Source of the DNA: Auanema rhodensis
Lineage: Eukaryota > Nematoda > Chromadorea > Rhabditida > Rhabditidae
DNA: 64,000 nt
NCBI GenBank assembly: GCA_964057225.1
Contig: OZ059895.1
Location: 1,922,001 to 1,986,000, forward strand
Direction of reading: 5' to 3'
The notes beneath the pieces were generated by a model that worked only from the letters and a program-made list of their open reading frames with translations, was not told the DNA's origin and did no database searches. Within the stretch, counting starts at the first letter, position 1, and each line of letters begins with the position of its first letter. Below, piece by piece: positions 41,770-56,300 of the stretch. A program made the translations under genes and the position numbers.

Positions 41770-43524
41770 GAATAACATTGTCCATCGTCTTTGCCTTGAA
41801 AAAAGGAATCTAAAAACATCTACTTTTTGCTAAATTATTTTGAAATTTTTCGAAAAAATTTTTGTCAAAATGTTTTTGGAAGCAATGTTGAGTGTACATG
41901 GAAACTCAACATACACTAATGCATCATTTTTCAAACGATCATAACTAATTTTTGTATTAAGCGTTTTTCAATGTAGTATAGTGCATTCGATGCGGATTTT
42001 TAAGCTGCGTCGATCTGTGTTATCAGATTTGCGCTAGCTTAACAATGCACCGAGATATCAACTGATATAAGTTCACACTTATATCCTCGATTTTCACCCT
42101 GAAGAATTAATTTTTTCGTTGAATAACATTGTCCATCGTCTTTGCCTTGAAAAATGGAATCTAAAAACATCTACTTTTTGCTAAATTATTTTGAAATTTT
42201 TTGAAAAAATTTTTGTCAAAATGTTTTTGGAAGCAATGTTGAGTGTACATGGAAACTCAACATACACTAATGCATCATTTTTCAAACGATTATAACTAAT
42301 TTTTGTATTAAGCTTTTCTCAATGTAGTATAGTGCATTCGATGCGGATTTTTAAGCTGCGTCGATCTGTGTTATCAGATTTGCGCTAGCTTAAAAATGCA
42401 CCGAGATATCAACTGATATAAGTTCACACTTATATCCTCGATTTTCACCCTGAAGAATTAATTTTTTCGTTGAATAACATTGTCCATCGTCTTTGCCTTG
42501 AAAAATGGAATCTAAAAACATCTACTTTTCGCTAAATTATTTTGAAATTTTTCGAAAAAATTTTTGTCAAAATGTTTTTGGAAGCAATGTTGAGTGTACA
42601 TGGAAACTCAACATACACTAATGCATCATTTTTCAAACGATCATAACTAATTTTTGTATTAAGCTTTTCTCAATGTAGTATAGTGCATTCGATGCGGATT
42701 TTTAAGCTGCGTCGATCTGTGTTATCAGATTTGCGCTAGCTTAAAAATGCACCGAGATATCAACTGATATAAGTTCACACTTATATCCTCGATTTTCACC
42801 CTGAAGAATTAATTTTTTCGTTGAATAACATTGTCCATCGTCTTTGCCTTGAAAGAAGGAATCTAAAAACATCTACTTTTTGCTAAATTATTTTGAAATT
42901 TTTCGAAAAAATTTTTGTCAAAATGTTTTTGGAAGCAATGTTGAGTGTACATGGAAACTCAACGTACACTAATGCATCATTTTTCAAACGATCATAACTA
43001 ATTTTTGTATTAAGCGTTTCTTAATGTAGTATAGTGCATTCGATGCGGATTTTCAAGCTGCGTCGATCTGTGTTATCAGATTTGCGCTAGCTTAAAAATG
43101 CACCGAGATATCAACTGATATAAGTTCACACTTATATCCTCGATTTTCACCCTGAAGAATTAATTTTTTCGTTGAATAACATCGTCCATCGTCTTTGCCT
43201 TGAAAAATGGAATCTAAAAACATCTACTTTTTGCTAAATTATTTTGAAATTTTTCGAAAAAATTTTTGTCAAAATGTTTTTGGAAGCAATGTTGAGTGTA
43301 CATGGAAACTCAACATACACTAATGCATCATTTTTCAAACGATCATAACTAATTTTTGTATTAAGCGTTTCTCAATGTAGTATAGTGCATTCGATGCGGA
43401 TTTTTAAGCTGCGTCGATCTGTGTTATCAGATTTGCGCTAGCTTAAAAATGCACCGAGATATCAACTGATATAAGTTCACACTTATATCCTCGATTTTCA
43501 CCCTGAAGAATTAATTTTTTCGTT
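41770..43524. repeat. Eight-unit register, partial copy 2 (units 120-124)
   Basis: Repeats the five leading units of 38962-40716 and shares the rare GAAAGAAGG + CTTAATG unit (unit 123, like unit 115). Private changes include T82 in unit 121, TTTCGCT in unit 122, and p142 G and p232 C in unit 123. Confidence 0.7.
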
Positions 43525-45279
43525 GAATAACATTGTCCATCGTCTTTGCCTTGAAAAATGGAATCTAAAAACATCTACTTTTTGCTAAATTATTTTGAAA
43601 TTTTTCGAAAAAATTTTTGTCAAAATGTTTTTGGAAGCAATGTTGAGTGTACATGGAAACTCAACATACACTAATGCATCATTTTTCAAACGATCATAAC
43701 TAATTTTTGTATTAAGCTTTTCTCAATGTAGTATAGTGCATTCGATGCGGATTTTTAAGCTGCGTCGATCTGTGTTATCAGATTTGCGCTAGCTTAAAAA
43801 TGCACCGAGATATCAACTGATATAAGTTTACACTTATATCCTCGATTTTCACCCTGAAGAATTAATTTTTTCGTTGAATAACATCGTCCATCGTCTTTGC
43901 CTTGAAAAATGGAATCTAAAAACATCTACTTTTTGCTAAATTATTTTGAAATTTTTCGAAAAAATTTTTGTCAAAATGTTTTTGGAAGCAATGTTGAGTG
44001 TACGTGGAAACTCAACATACACTAATGCATCATGTTTCAAACGATCATAACTAATTTTTGTATTAAGCTTTTCTCAATGTAGTATAGTGCATTCGATGCG
44101 GATTTTTAAGCTGCGTCGATCTGTGTTATCAGATTTGCGCTAGCTTAACAATGCACCGAGATATCAACTGATATAAGTTCACACTTATATCCTCGATTTT
44201 CACCCTGAAGAATTAATTTTTTCGTTGAATAACATTGTCCATCGTCTTTGCCTTGAAAAAAGGAATCTAAAAACATCTACTTTTTGCTAAATTATTTTGA
44301 AATTTTTCGAAAAAATTTTTGTCAAAATGTTTTTGGAAGCAATGTTGAGTGTACATGGAAACTCAACATACACTAATGCATCATTTTTCAAACGATCATA
44401 ACTAATTTTTGTATTAAGCGTTTTTCAATGTAGTATAGTGCATTCGATGCGGATTTTTAAGCTGCGTCGATCTGTGTTATCAGATTTGCGCTAGCTTAAC
44501 AATGCACCGAGATATCAACTGATATAAGTTCACACTTATATCCTCGATTTTCACCCTGAAGAATTAATTTTTTCGTTGAATAACATTGTCCATCGTCTTT
44601 GCCTTGAAAAAAGGAATCTAAAAACATCTACTTTTTGCTAAATTATTTTGAAATTTTTCGAAAAAATTTTTGTCAAAATGTTTTTGGAAGCAATGTTGAG
44701 TGTACATGGAAACTCAACATACACTAATGCATCATTTTTCAAACGATTATAACTAATTTTTGTATTAAGCTTTTCTCAATGTAGTATAGTGCATTCGATG
44801 CGGATTTTTAAGCTGCGTCGATCTGTGTTATCAGATTTGCGCTAGCTTAAAAATGCACCGAGATATCAACTGATATAAGTTCACACTTATATCCTCGATT
44901 TTCACCCTGAAGAATTAATTTTTTCGTTGAATAACATTGTCCATCGTCTTTGCCTTGAAAAAAGGAATCTAAAAACATCTACTTTTTGCTAAATTATTTT
45001 GAAATTTTTCGAAAAAATTTTTGTCAAAATGTTTTTGGAAGCAATGTTGAGTGTACATGGAAACTCAACATACACTAATGCATCATTTTTCAAACGATCA
45101 TAACTAATTTTTGTATTAAGCGTTTTTCAATGTAGTATAGTGCATTCGATGCGGATTTTTAAGCTGCGTCGATCTGTGTTATCAGATTTGCGCTAGCTTA
45201 ACAATGCACCGAGATATCAACTGATATAAGTTCACACTTATATCCTCGATTTTCACCCTGAAGAATTAATTTTTTCGTT
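43525..45279. repeat. Units 125-129, cassette followed by alternating C274 and A274 units
   Basis: Units 125-127 are a cassette copy (T305, C10+G129, A35). Units 127 and 129 are A35+G194+T198+C274 and flank unit 128 (A35+T171+T194). Unit 126 has CATGTTTC in place of CATTTTTC near p156-163. Confidence 0.75.
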
Positions 45280-45629
45280 GAATAACATTGTTCATCGTCT
45301 TTGCCTTGAAAAATGGAATCTAAAAACATCTACTTTTGCTAAATTATTTTGAAATTTTTCGAAAAAATTTTTGTCAAAATGTTTTTGGAAGCAATGTTGA
45401 GTGTACATGGAAACTCAACATACACTAATGCATCATTTTTCAAACGATCATAACTAATTTTTGTATTAAGCGTTTCTCAATGTAGTATAGTGCATTCGAT
45501 GCGGATTTTTAAGCTGCGTCGATCTGTGTTATCAGATTTGCGCTAGCTTAAAAATGCACCGAGATATCAACTGATATAAGTTCACACTTATATCCTCGAT
45601 TTTCACCCTGAAGAATTAATTTTTTCGTT
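45280..45629. repeat. Unit 130, the only 350-bp unit (single T deleted)
   Basis: The T5 run at p55-59 is T4 here (TACTTTTGCT near 45331). All later unit starts are therefore shifted by one base relative to the 351 grid. It also has a private GTTCATC at p11-17. This is the only net length change I can find in about 182 units. Confidence 0.9.
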
Positions 45630-47735
45630 GAATAACATTGTCCATCGTCTTTGCCTTGAAAAAAGGAATCTAAAAACATCTACTTTTTGCTAAATTATTT
45701 TGAAATTTTTCGAAAAAATTTTTGTCAAAATGTTTTTGGAAGCAATGTTGAGTGTACATGGAAACTCAACATACACTAATGCATCATTTTTCAAACGATC
45801 ATAACTAATTTTTGTATTAAGCGTTTTTCAATGTAGTATAGTGCATTCGATGCGGATTTTTAAGCTGCGTCGATCTGTGTTATCAGATTTGCGCTAGCTT
45901 AACAATGCATTGAGATATCAACTGATATAAGTTCACACTTATATCCTCGATTTTCACCCTGAAGAATTAATTTTTTCGTTGAATAACATTGTCCATCGTC
46001 TTTGCCTTGAAAAATGGAATCTAAAAACATCTACTTTTTGCTAAATTATTTTGAAATTTTTCGAAAAAATTTTTGTCAAAATGTTTTTGGAAGCAATGTT
46101 GAGTGTACATGGAAACTCAACATACACTAATGCATCATTTTTCAAACGATTATAACTAATTTTTGTATTAAGCTTTTCTCAATGTAGTATAGTGCATTCG
46201 ATGCGGATTTTTAAGCTGCGTCGATCTGTGTTATCAGATTTGCGCTAGCTTAAAAATGCACCGAGATATCAACTGATATAAGTTCACACTTATATCCTCG
46301 ATTTTCACCCTGAAGAATTAATTTTTTCGTTGAATAACATTGTCCATCGTCTTTGCCTTGAAAAATGGAATCTAAAAACATCTACTTTTTGCTAAATTAT
46401 TTTGAAATTTTTCGAAAAAATTTTTGTCAAAATGTTTTTGGAAGCAATGTTGAGTGTACATGGAAACTCAACATACACTAATGCATCATTTTTCAAACGA
46501 TCATAACTAATTTTTGTATTAAGCTTTTCTCAATGTAGTATAGTGCATTCGATGCGGATTTTTAAGCTGCGTCGATCTGTGTTATCAGATTTGCGCTAGC
46601 TTAACAATGCACCGAGATATCAACTGATATAAGTTCACACTTATATCCTCGATTTTCACCCTGAAGAATTAATTTTTTCGTTGAATAACATTGTCCATCG
46701 TCTTTGCCTTGAAAAATGGAATCTAAAAACATCTACTTTTTGCTAAATTATTCTGAAATTTTTCGAAAAAATTTTTGTCAAAATGTTTTTGGAAGCAATG
46801 TTGAGTGTACATGGAAACTCAACATACACTAATGCATCATTTTTCAAACGATTATAACTAATTTTTGTATTAAGCTTTTCTCAATGTAGTATAGTGCATT
46901 CGATGCGGATTTTTAAGCTGCGTCGATCTGTGTTATCAGATTTGCGCTAGCTTAAAAATGCACCGAGATATCAACTGATATAAGTTCACACTTATATCCT
47001 CGATTTTCACCCTGAAGAATTAATTTTTTCGTTGAATAACATTGTCCATCGTCTTTGCCTTGAAAAATGGAATCTAAAAACATCTACTTTTTGCTAAATT
47101 ATTTTGAAATTTTTCGAAAAAATTTTTGTCAAAATGTTTTTGGAAGCAATGTTGAGTGTACATGGAAACTCAACATACACTAATGCATCATTTTTCAAAC
47201 GATCATAACTAATTTTTGTATTAAGCTTTTCTCAATGTAGTATAGTGCATTCGATGCGGATTTTTAAGCTGCGTCGATCTGTGTTATCAGATTTGCGCTA
47301 GCTTAAAAATGCACCGAGATATCAACTGATATAAGTTCACACTTATATCCTCGATTTTCACCCTGAAGAATTAATTTTTTCGTTGAATAACATCGTCCAT
47401 CGTCTTTGCCTTGAAAAATGGAATCTAAAAACATCTACTTTTTGCTAAATTATTTTGAAATTTTTCGAAAAAATTTTTGTCAAAATGTTTTTGGAAGCAA
47501 TGTTGAGTGTACATGGAAACTCAACATACACTAATGCATCATTTTTCAAACGATCATAACTAATTTTTGTATTAAGCTTTTCTCAATGTAGTATAGTGCA
47601 TTCGATGCGGATTTTTAAGCTGCGTCGATCTGTGTTATCAGATTTGCGCTAGCTTAAAAATGCACCGAGATATCAACTGATATAAGTTCACACTTATATC
47701 CTCGATTTTCACCCTGAAGAATTAATTTTTTCGTT
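45630..47735. repeat. Units 131-136, transition to the homogeneous domain
   Basis: Unit 131 is A35+G194+T198+C274 with a private CATTGAG in place of CACCGAG at p279-285. Units 132-136 are T194 units alternating T171 and C171, with C274 only in unit 133 and TTATTCTG in unit 134. From unit 137 the G30 marker begins. Confidence 0.75.
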
Positions 47736-49841
47736 GAATAACATCGTCCATCGTCTTTGCCTTGGAAAATGGAATCTAAAAACATCTACTTTTTGCTAAA
47801 TTATTTTGAAATTTTTCGAAAAAATTTTTGTCAAAATGTTTTTGGAAGCAATGTTGAGTGTACATGGAAACTCAACATACACTAATGCATCATTTTTCAA
47901 ACGATTATAACTAATTTTTGTATTAAGCTTTTCTCAATGTAGTATAGTGCATTCGATGCGGATTTTTAAGCTGCGTCGATCTGTGTTATCAGATTTGCGC
48001 TAGCTTAAAAATGCACCGAGATATCAACTGATATAAGTTCACACTTATATCCTCGATTTTCACCCTGAAGAATTAATTTTTTCGTTGAATAACATTGTCC
48101 ATCGTCTTTGCCTTGAAAAATGGAATCTAAAAACATCTACTTTTTGCTAAATTATTTTGAAATTTTTCGAAAAAATTTTTGTCAAAATGTTTTTGGAAGC
48201 AATGTTGAGTGTACATGGAAACTCAACATACACTAATGCATCATTTTTCAAACGATCATAACTAATTTTTGTATTAAGCGTTTCTCAATGTAGTATAGTG
48301 CATTCGATGCGGATTTTTAAGCTGCGTCGATCTGTGTTATCAGATTTGCGCTAGCTTAAAAATGCACCGAGATATCAACTGATATAAGTTCACACTTATA
48401 TCCTCGATTTTCACCCTGAAGAATTAATTTTTTCGTTGAATAACATTGTCCATCGTCTTTGCCTTGAAAAATGGAATCTAAAAACATCTACTTTTTGCTA
48501 AATTATTTTGAAATTTTTCGAAAAAATTTTTGTCAAAATGTTTTTGGAAGCAATGTTGAGTGTACATGGAAACTCAACATACACTAATGCATCATTTTTC
48601 AAACGATCATAACTAATTTTTGTATTAAGCGTTTCTCAATGTAGTATAGTGCATTCGATGCGGATTTTTAAGCTGCGTCGATCTGTGTTATCAGATTTGC
48701 GCTAGCTTAAAAATGCACCGAGATATCAACTGATATAAGTTCACACTTATATCCTCGATTTTCACCCTGAAGAATTAATTTTTTCGTTGAATAACATCGT
48801 CCATCGTCTTTGCCTTGGAAAATGGAATCTAAAAACATCTACTTTTTGCTAAATTATTTTGAAATTTTTCGAAAAAATTTTTGTCAAAATGTTTTTGGAA
48901 GCAATGTTGAGTGTACATGGAAACTCAACATACACTAATGCATCATTTTTCAAACGATTATAACTAATTTTTGTATTAAGCTTTTCTCAATGTAGTATAG
49001 TGCATTCGATGCGGATTTTTAAGCTGCGTCGATCTGTGTTATCAGATTTGCGCTAGCTTAAAAATGCACCGAGATATCAACTGATATAAGTTCACACTTA
49101 TATCCTCGATTTTCACCCTGAAGAATTAATTTTTTCGTTGAATAACATTGTCCATCGTCTTTGCCTTGAAAAATGGAATCTAAAAACATCTACTTTTTGC
49201 TAAATTATTTTGAAATTTTTCGAAAAAATTTTTGTCAAAATGTTTTTGGAAGCAATGTTGAGTGTACATGGAAACTCAACATACACTAATGCATCATTTT
49301 TCAAACGATCATAACTAATTTTTGTATTAAGCGTTTCTCAATGTAGTATAGTGCATTCGATGCGGATTTTTAAGCTGCGTCGATCTGTGTTATCAGATTT
49401 GCGCTAGCTTAAAAATGCACCGAGATATCAACTGATATAAGTTCACACTTATATCCTCGATTTTCACCCTGAAGAATTAATTTTTTCGTTGAATAACATT
49501 GTCCATCGTCTTTGCCTTGAAAAATGGAATCTAAAAACATCTACTTTTTGCTAAATTATTTTGAAATTTTTCGAAAAAATTTTTGTCAAAATGTTTTTGG
49601 AAGCAATGTTGAGTGTACATGGAAACTCAACATACACTAATGCATCATTTTTCAAACGATCATAACTAATTTTTGTATTAAGCGTTTCTCAATGTAGTAT
49701 AGTGCATTCGATGCGGATTTTTAAGCTGCGTCGATCTGTGTTATCAGATTTGCGCTAGCTTAAAAATGCACCGAGATATCAACTGATATAAGTTCACACT
49801 TATATCCTCGATTTTCACCCTGAAGAATTAATTTTTTCGTT
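47736..49841. repeat. Two copies of a 1053-bp G30 trimer (units 137-139, 140-142)
   Basis: Each copy starts with a C10+G30+T171+T194 unit (CCTTGGAAAATGG at p25-37), followed by two T10+C171+G194+C198+A274 units. I see no difference between the two copies. G30 units recur at 47736, 48789, 49842, 51597, 53352, 54405 and 55809. Confidence 0.85.
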
Positions 49842-51596
49842 GAATAACATCGTCCATCGTCTTTGCCTTGGAAAATGGAATCTAAAAACATCTACTTTTT
49901 GCTAAATTATTTTGAAATTTTTCGAAAAAATTTTTGTCAAAATGTTTTTGGAAGCAATGTTGAGTGTACATGGAAACTCAACATACACTAATGCATCATT
50001 TTTCAAACGATTATAACTAATTTTTGTATTAAGCTTTTCTCAATGTAGTATAGTGCATTCGATGCGGATTTTTAAGCTGCGTCGATCTGTGTTATCAGAT
50101 TTGCGCTAGCTTAAAAATGCACCGAGATATCAACTGATATAAGTTCACACTTATATCCTCGATTTTCACCCTGAAGAATTAATTTTTTCGTTGAATAACA
50201 TTGTCCATCGTCTTTGCCTTGAAAAATGGAATCTAAAAACATCTACTTTTTGCTAAATTATTTTGAAATTTTTCGAAAAAATTTTTGTCAAAATGTTTTT
50301 GGAAGCAATGTTGAGTGTACATGGAAACTCAACATACACTAATGCATCATTTTTCAAACGATCATAACTAATTTTTGTATTAAGCGTTTCTCAATGTAGT
50401 ATAGTGCATTCGATGCGGATTTTTAAGCTGCGTCGATCTGTGTTATCAGATTTGCGCTAGCTTAAAAATGCACCGAGATATCAACTGATATAAGTTCACA
50501 CTTATATCCTCGATTTTCACCCTGAAGAATTAATTTTTTCGTTGAATAACATCGTCTATCGTCTTTGCCTTGAAAAATGGAATCTAAAAACATCTACTTT
50601 TTGCTAAATTATTTTGAAATTTTTCGAAAAAATTTTTGTCAAAATGTTTTTGGAAGCAATGTTGAGTGTACATGGAAACTCAACATACACTAATGCATCA
50701 TTTTTCAAACGATCATAACTAATTTTTGTATTAAGCGTTTCTCAATGTAGTATAGTGCATTCGATGCGGATTTTTAAGCTGCGTCGATCTGTGTTATCAG
50801 ATTTGCGCTAGCTTAAAAATGCACCGAGATATCAACTGATATAAGTTCACACTTATATCCTCGATTTTCACCCTGAAGAATTAATTTTTTCGTTGAATAA
50901 CATTGTCCATCGTCTTTGCCTTGAAAAATGGAATCTAAAAACATCTACTTTTTGCTAAATTATTTTGAAATTTTTCGAAAAAATTTTTGTCAAAATGTTT
51001 TTGGAAGCAATGTTGAGTGTACATGGAAACTCAACATACACTAATGCATCATTTTTCAAACGATCATAACTAATTTTTGTATTAAGCGTTTCTCAATGTA
51101 GTATAGTGCATTCGATGCGGATTTTTAAGCTGCGTCGATCTGTGTTATCAGATTTGCGCTAGCTTAAAAATGCACCGAGATATCAACTGATATAAGTTCA
51201 CACTTATATCCTCGATTTTCACCCTGAAGAATTAATTTTTTCGTTGAATAACATTGTCCATCGTCTTTGCCTTGAAAAATGGAATCTAAAAACATCTACT
51301 TTTTGCTAAATTATTTTGAAATTTTTCGAAAAAATTTTTGTCAAAATGTTTTTGGAAGCAATGTTGAGTGTACATGGAAACTCAACATACACTAATGCAT
51401 CATTTTTCAAACGATCATAACTAATTTTTGTATTAAGCGTTTCTCAATGTAGTATAGTGCATTCGATGCGGATTTTTAAGCTGCGTCGATCTGTGTTATC
51501 AGATTTGCGCTAGCTTAAAAATGCACCGAGATATCAACTGATATAAGTTCACACTTATATCCTCGATTTTCACCCTGAAGAATTAATTTTTTCGTT
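49842..51596. repeat. 1755-bp pentamer, copy 1 (units 143-147)
   Basis: Order: G30 unit, plain G194 unit, C10+T14 unit (CGTCTATCG), then two plain G194 units. It is followed directly by a second copy with the same order and no difference that I can see. Confidence 0.85.
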
Positions 51597-53351
51597 GAAT
51601 AACATCGTCCATCGTCTTTGCCTTGGAAAATGGAATCTAAAAACATCTACTTTTTGCTAAATTATTTTGAAATTTTTCGAAAAAATTTTTGTCAAAATGT
51701 TTTTGGAAGCAATGTTGAGTGTACATGGAAACTCAACATACACTAATGCATCATTTTTCAAACGATTATAACTAATTTTTGTATTAAGCTTTTCTCAATG
51801 TAGTATAGTGCATTCGATGCGGATTTTTAAGCTGCGTCGATCTGTGTTATCAGATTTGCGCTAGCTTAAAAATGCACCGAGATATCAACTGATATAAGTT
51901 CACACTTATATCCTCGATTTTCACCCTGAAGAATTAATTTTTTCGTTGAATAACATTGTCCATCGTCTTTGCCTTGAAAAATGGAATCTAAAAACATCTA
52001 CTTTTTGCTAAATTATTTTGAAATTTTTCGAAAAAATTTTTGTCAAAATGTTTTTGGAAGCAATGTTGAGTGTACATGGAAACTCAACATACACTAATGC
52101 ATCATTTTTCAAACGATCATAACTAATTTTTGTATTAAGCGTTTCTCAATGTAGTATAGTGCATTCGATGCGGATTTTTAAGCTGCGTCGATCTGTGTTA
52201 TCAGATTTGCGCTAGCTTAAAAATGCACCGAGATATCAACTGATATAAGTTCACACTTATATCCTCGATTTTCACCCTGAAGAATTAATTTTTTCGTTGA
52301 ATAACATCGTCTATCGTCTTTGCCTTGAAAAATGGAATCTAAAAACATCTACTTTTTGCTAAATTATTTTGAAATTTTTCGAAAAAATTTTTGTCAAAAT
52401 GTTTTTGGAAGCAATGTTGAGTGTACATGGAAACTCAACATACACTAATGCATCATTTTTCAAACGATCATAACTAATTTTTGTATTAAGCGTTTCTCAA
52501 TGTAGTATAGTGCATTCGATGCGGATTTTTAAGCTGCGTCGATCTGTGTTATCAGATTTGCGCTAGCTTAAAAATGCACCGAGATATCAACTGATATAAG
52601 TTCACACTTATATCCTCGATTTTCACCCTGAAGAATTAATTTTTTCGTTGAATAACATTGTCCATCGTCTTTGCCTTGAAAAATGGAATCTAAAAACATC
52701 TACTTTTTGCTAAATTATTTTGAAATTTTTCGAAAAAATTTTTGTCAAAATGTTTTTGGAAGCAATGTTGAGTGTACATGGAAACTCAACATACACTAAT
52801 GCATCATTTTTCAAACGATCATAACTAATTTTTGTATTAAGCGTTTCTCAATGTAGTATAGTGCATTCGATGCGGATTTTTAAGCTGCGTCGATCTGTGT
52901 TATCAGATTTGCGCTAGCTTAAAAATGCACCGAGATATCAACTGATATAAGTTCACACTTATATCCTCGATTTTCACCCTGAAGAATTAATTTTTTCGTT
53001 GAATAACATTGTCCATCGTCTTTGCCTTGAAAAATGGAATCTAAAAACATCTACTTTTTGCTAAATTATTTTGAAATTTTTCGAAAAAATTTTTGTCAAA
53101 ATGTTTTTGGAAGCAATGTTGAGTGTACATGGAAACTCAACATACACTAATGCATCATTTTTCAAACGATCATAACTAATTTTTGTATTAAGCGTTTCTC
53201 AATGTAGTATAGTGCATTCGATGCGGATTTTTAAGCTGCGTCGATCTGTGTTATCAGATTTGCGCTAGCTTAAAAATGCACCGAGATATCAACTGATATA
53301 AGTTCACACTTATATCCTCGATTTTCACCCTGAAGAATTAATTTTTTCGTT
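51597..53351. repeat. 1755-bp pentamer, copy 2 (units 148-152)
   Basis: Same unit order as copy 1, with the T14 unit at 52299, exactly 1755 bp after the one at 50544. The pair is the longest apparently identical tandem duplication in the window, so it is probably the most recent. Confidence 0.85.
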
Positions 53352-56300
53352 GAATAACATCGTCCATCGTCTTTGCCTTGGAAAATGGAATCTAAAAACA
53401 TCTACTTTTTGCTAAATTATTTTGAAATTTTTCGAAAAAATTTTTGTCAAAATGTTTTTGGAAGCAATGTTGAGTGTACATGGAAACTCAACATACACTA
53501 ATGCATCATTTTTCAAACGATTATAACTAATTTTTGTATTAAGCTTTTCTCAATGTAGTATAGTGCATTCGATGCGGATTTTTAAGCTGCGTCGATCTGT
53601 GTTATCAGATTTGCGCTAGCTTAAAAATGCACCGAGATATCAACTGATATAAGTTCACACTTATATCCTCGATTTTCACCCTGAAGAATTAATTTTTTCG
53701 TTGAATAACATTGTCCATCGTCTTTGCCTTGAAAAATGGAATCTAAAAACATCTACTTTTTGCTAAATTATTTTGAAATTTTTCGAAAAAATTTTTGTCA
53801 AAATGTTTTTGGAAGCAATGTTGAGTGTACATGGAAACTCAACATACACTAATGCATCATTTTTCAAACGATCATAACTAATTTTTGTATTAAGCGTTTC
53901 TCAATGTAGTATAGTGCATTCGATGCGGATTTTTAAGCTGCGTCGATCTGTGTTATCAGATTTGCGCTAGCTTAAAAATGCACCGAGATATCAACTGATA
54001 TAAGTTCACACTTATATCCTCGATTTTCACCCTGAAGAATTAATTTTTTCGTTGAATAACATTGTCCATCGTCTTTGCCTTGAAAAATGGAATCTAAAAA
54101 CATCTACTTTTTGCTAAATTATTTTGAAATTTTTCGAAAAAATTTTTGTCAAAATGTTTTTGGAAGCAATGTTGAGTGTACATGGAAACTCAACATACAC
54201 TAATGCATCATTTTTCAAACGATCATAACTAATTTTTGTATTAAGCGTTTCTCAATGTAGTATAGTGCATTCGATGCGGATTTTTAAGCTGCGTCGATCT
54301 GTGTTATCAGATTTGCGCTAGCTTAAAAATGCACCGAGATATCAACTGATATAAGTTCACACTTATATCCTCGATTTTCACCCTGAAGAATTAATTTTTT
54401 CGTTGAATAACATCGTCCATCGTCTTTGCCTTGGAAAATGGAATCTAAAAACATCTACTTTTTGCTAAATTATTTTGAAATTTTTCGAAAAAATTTTTGT
54501 CAAAATGTTTTTGGAAGCAATGTTGAGTGTACATGGAAACTCAACATACACTAATGCATCATTTTTCAAACGATTATAACTAATTTTTGTATTAAGCTTT
54601 TCTCAATGTAGTATAGTGCATTCGATGCGGATTTTTAAGCTGCGTCGATCTGTGTTATCAGATTTGCGCTAGCTTAAAAATGCACCGAGATATCAACTGA
54701 TATAAGTTCACACTTATATCCTCGATTTTCACCCTGAAGAATTAATTTTTTCGTTGAATAACATTGTCCATCGTCTTTGCCTTGAAAAATGGAATCTAAA
54801 AACATCTACTTTTTGCTAAATTATTTTGAAATTTTTCGAAAAAATTTTTGTCAAAATGTTTTTGGAAGCAATGTTGAGTGTACATGGAAACTCAACATAC
54901 ACTAATGCATCATTTTTCAAACGATCATAACTAATTTTTGTATTAAGCGTTTCTCAATGTAGTATAGTGCATTCGATGCGGATTTTTAAGCTGCGTCGAT
55001 CTGTGTTATCAGATTTGCGCTAGCTTAAAAATGCACCGAGATATCAACTGATATAAGTTCACACTTATATCCTCGATTTTCACCCTGAAGAATTAATTTT
55101 TTCGTTGAATAACATCGTCTATCGTCTTTGCCTTGAAAAATGGAATCTAAAAACATCTACTTTTTGCTAAATTATTTTGAAATTTTTCGAAAAAATTTTT
55201 GTCAAAATGTTTTTGGAAGCAATGTTGAGTGTACATGGAAACTCAACATACACTAATGCATCATTTTTCAAACGATCATAACTAATTTTTGTATTAAGCG
55301 TTTCTCAATGTAGTATAGTGCATTCGATGCGGATTTTTAAGCTGCGTCGATCTGTGTTATCAGATTTGCGCTAGCTTAAAAATGCACCGAGATATCAACT
55401 GATATAAGTTCACACTTATATCCTCGATTTTCACCCTGAAGAATTAATTTTTTCGTTGAATAACATTGTCCATCGTCTTTGCCTTGAAAAATGGAATCTA
55501 AAAACATCTACTTTTTGCTAAATTATTTTGAAATTTTTCGAAAAAATTTTTGTCAAAATGTTTTTGGAAGCAATGTTGAGTGTACATGGAAACTCAACAT
55601 ACACTAATGCATCATTTTTCAAACGATCATAACTAATTTTTGTATTAAGCGTTTCTCAATGTAGTATAGTGCATTCGATGCGGATTTTTAAGCTGCGTCG
55701 ATCTGTGTTATCAGATTTGCGCTAGCTTAAAAATGCACCGAGATATCAACTGATATAAGTTCACACTTATATCCTCGATTTTCACCCTGAAGAATTAATT
55801 TTTTCGTTGAATAACATCGTCCATCGTCTTTGCCTTGGAAAATGGAATCTAAAAACATCTACTTTTTGCTAAATTATTTTGAAATTTTTCGAAAAAATTT
55901 TTGTCAAAATGTTTTTGGAAGCAATGTTGAGTGTACATGGAAACTCAACATACACTAATGCATCATTTTTCAAACGATTATAACTAATTTTTGTATTAAG
56001 CTTTTCTCAATGTAGTATAGTGCATTCGATGCGGATTTTTAAGCTGCGTCGATCTGTGTTATCAGATTTGCGCTAGCTTAAAAATGCACCGAGATATCAA
56101 CTGATATAAGTTCACACTTATATCCTCGATTTTCACCCTGAAGAATTAATTTTTTCGTTGAATAACATTGTCCATCGTCTTTGCCTTGAAAAATGGAATC
56201 TAAAAACATCTACTTTTTGCTAAATTATTTTGAAATTTTTCGAAAAAATTTTTGTCAAAATGTTTTTGGAAGCAATGTTGAGTGTACATGGAAACTCAAC

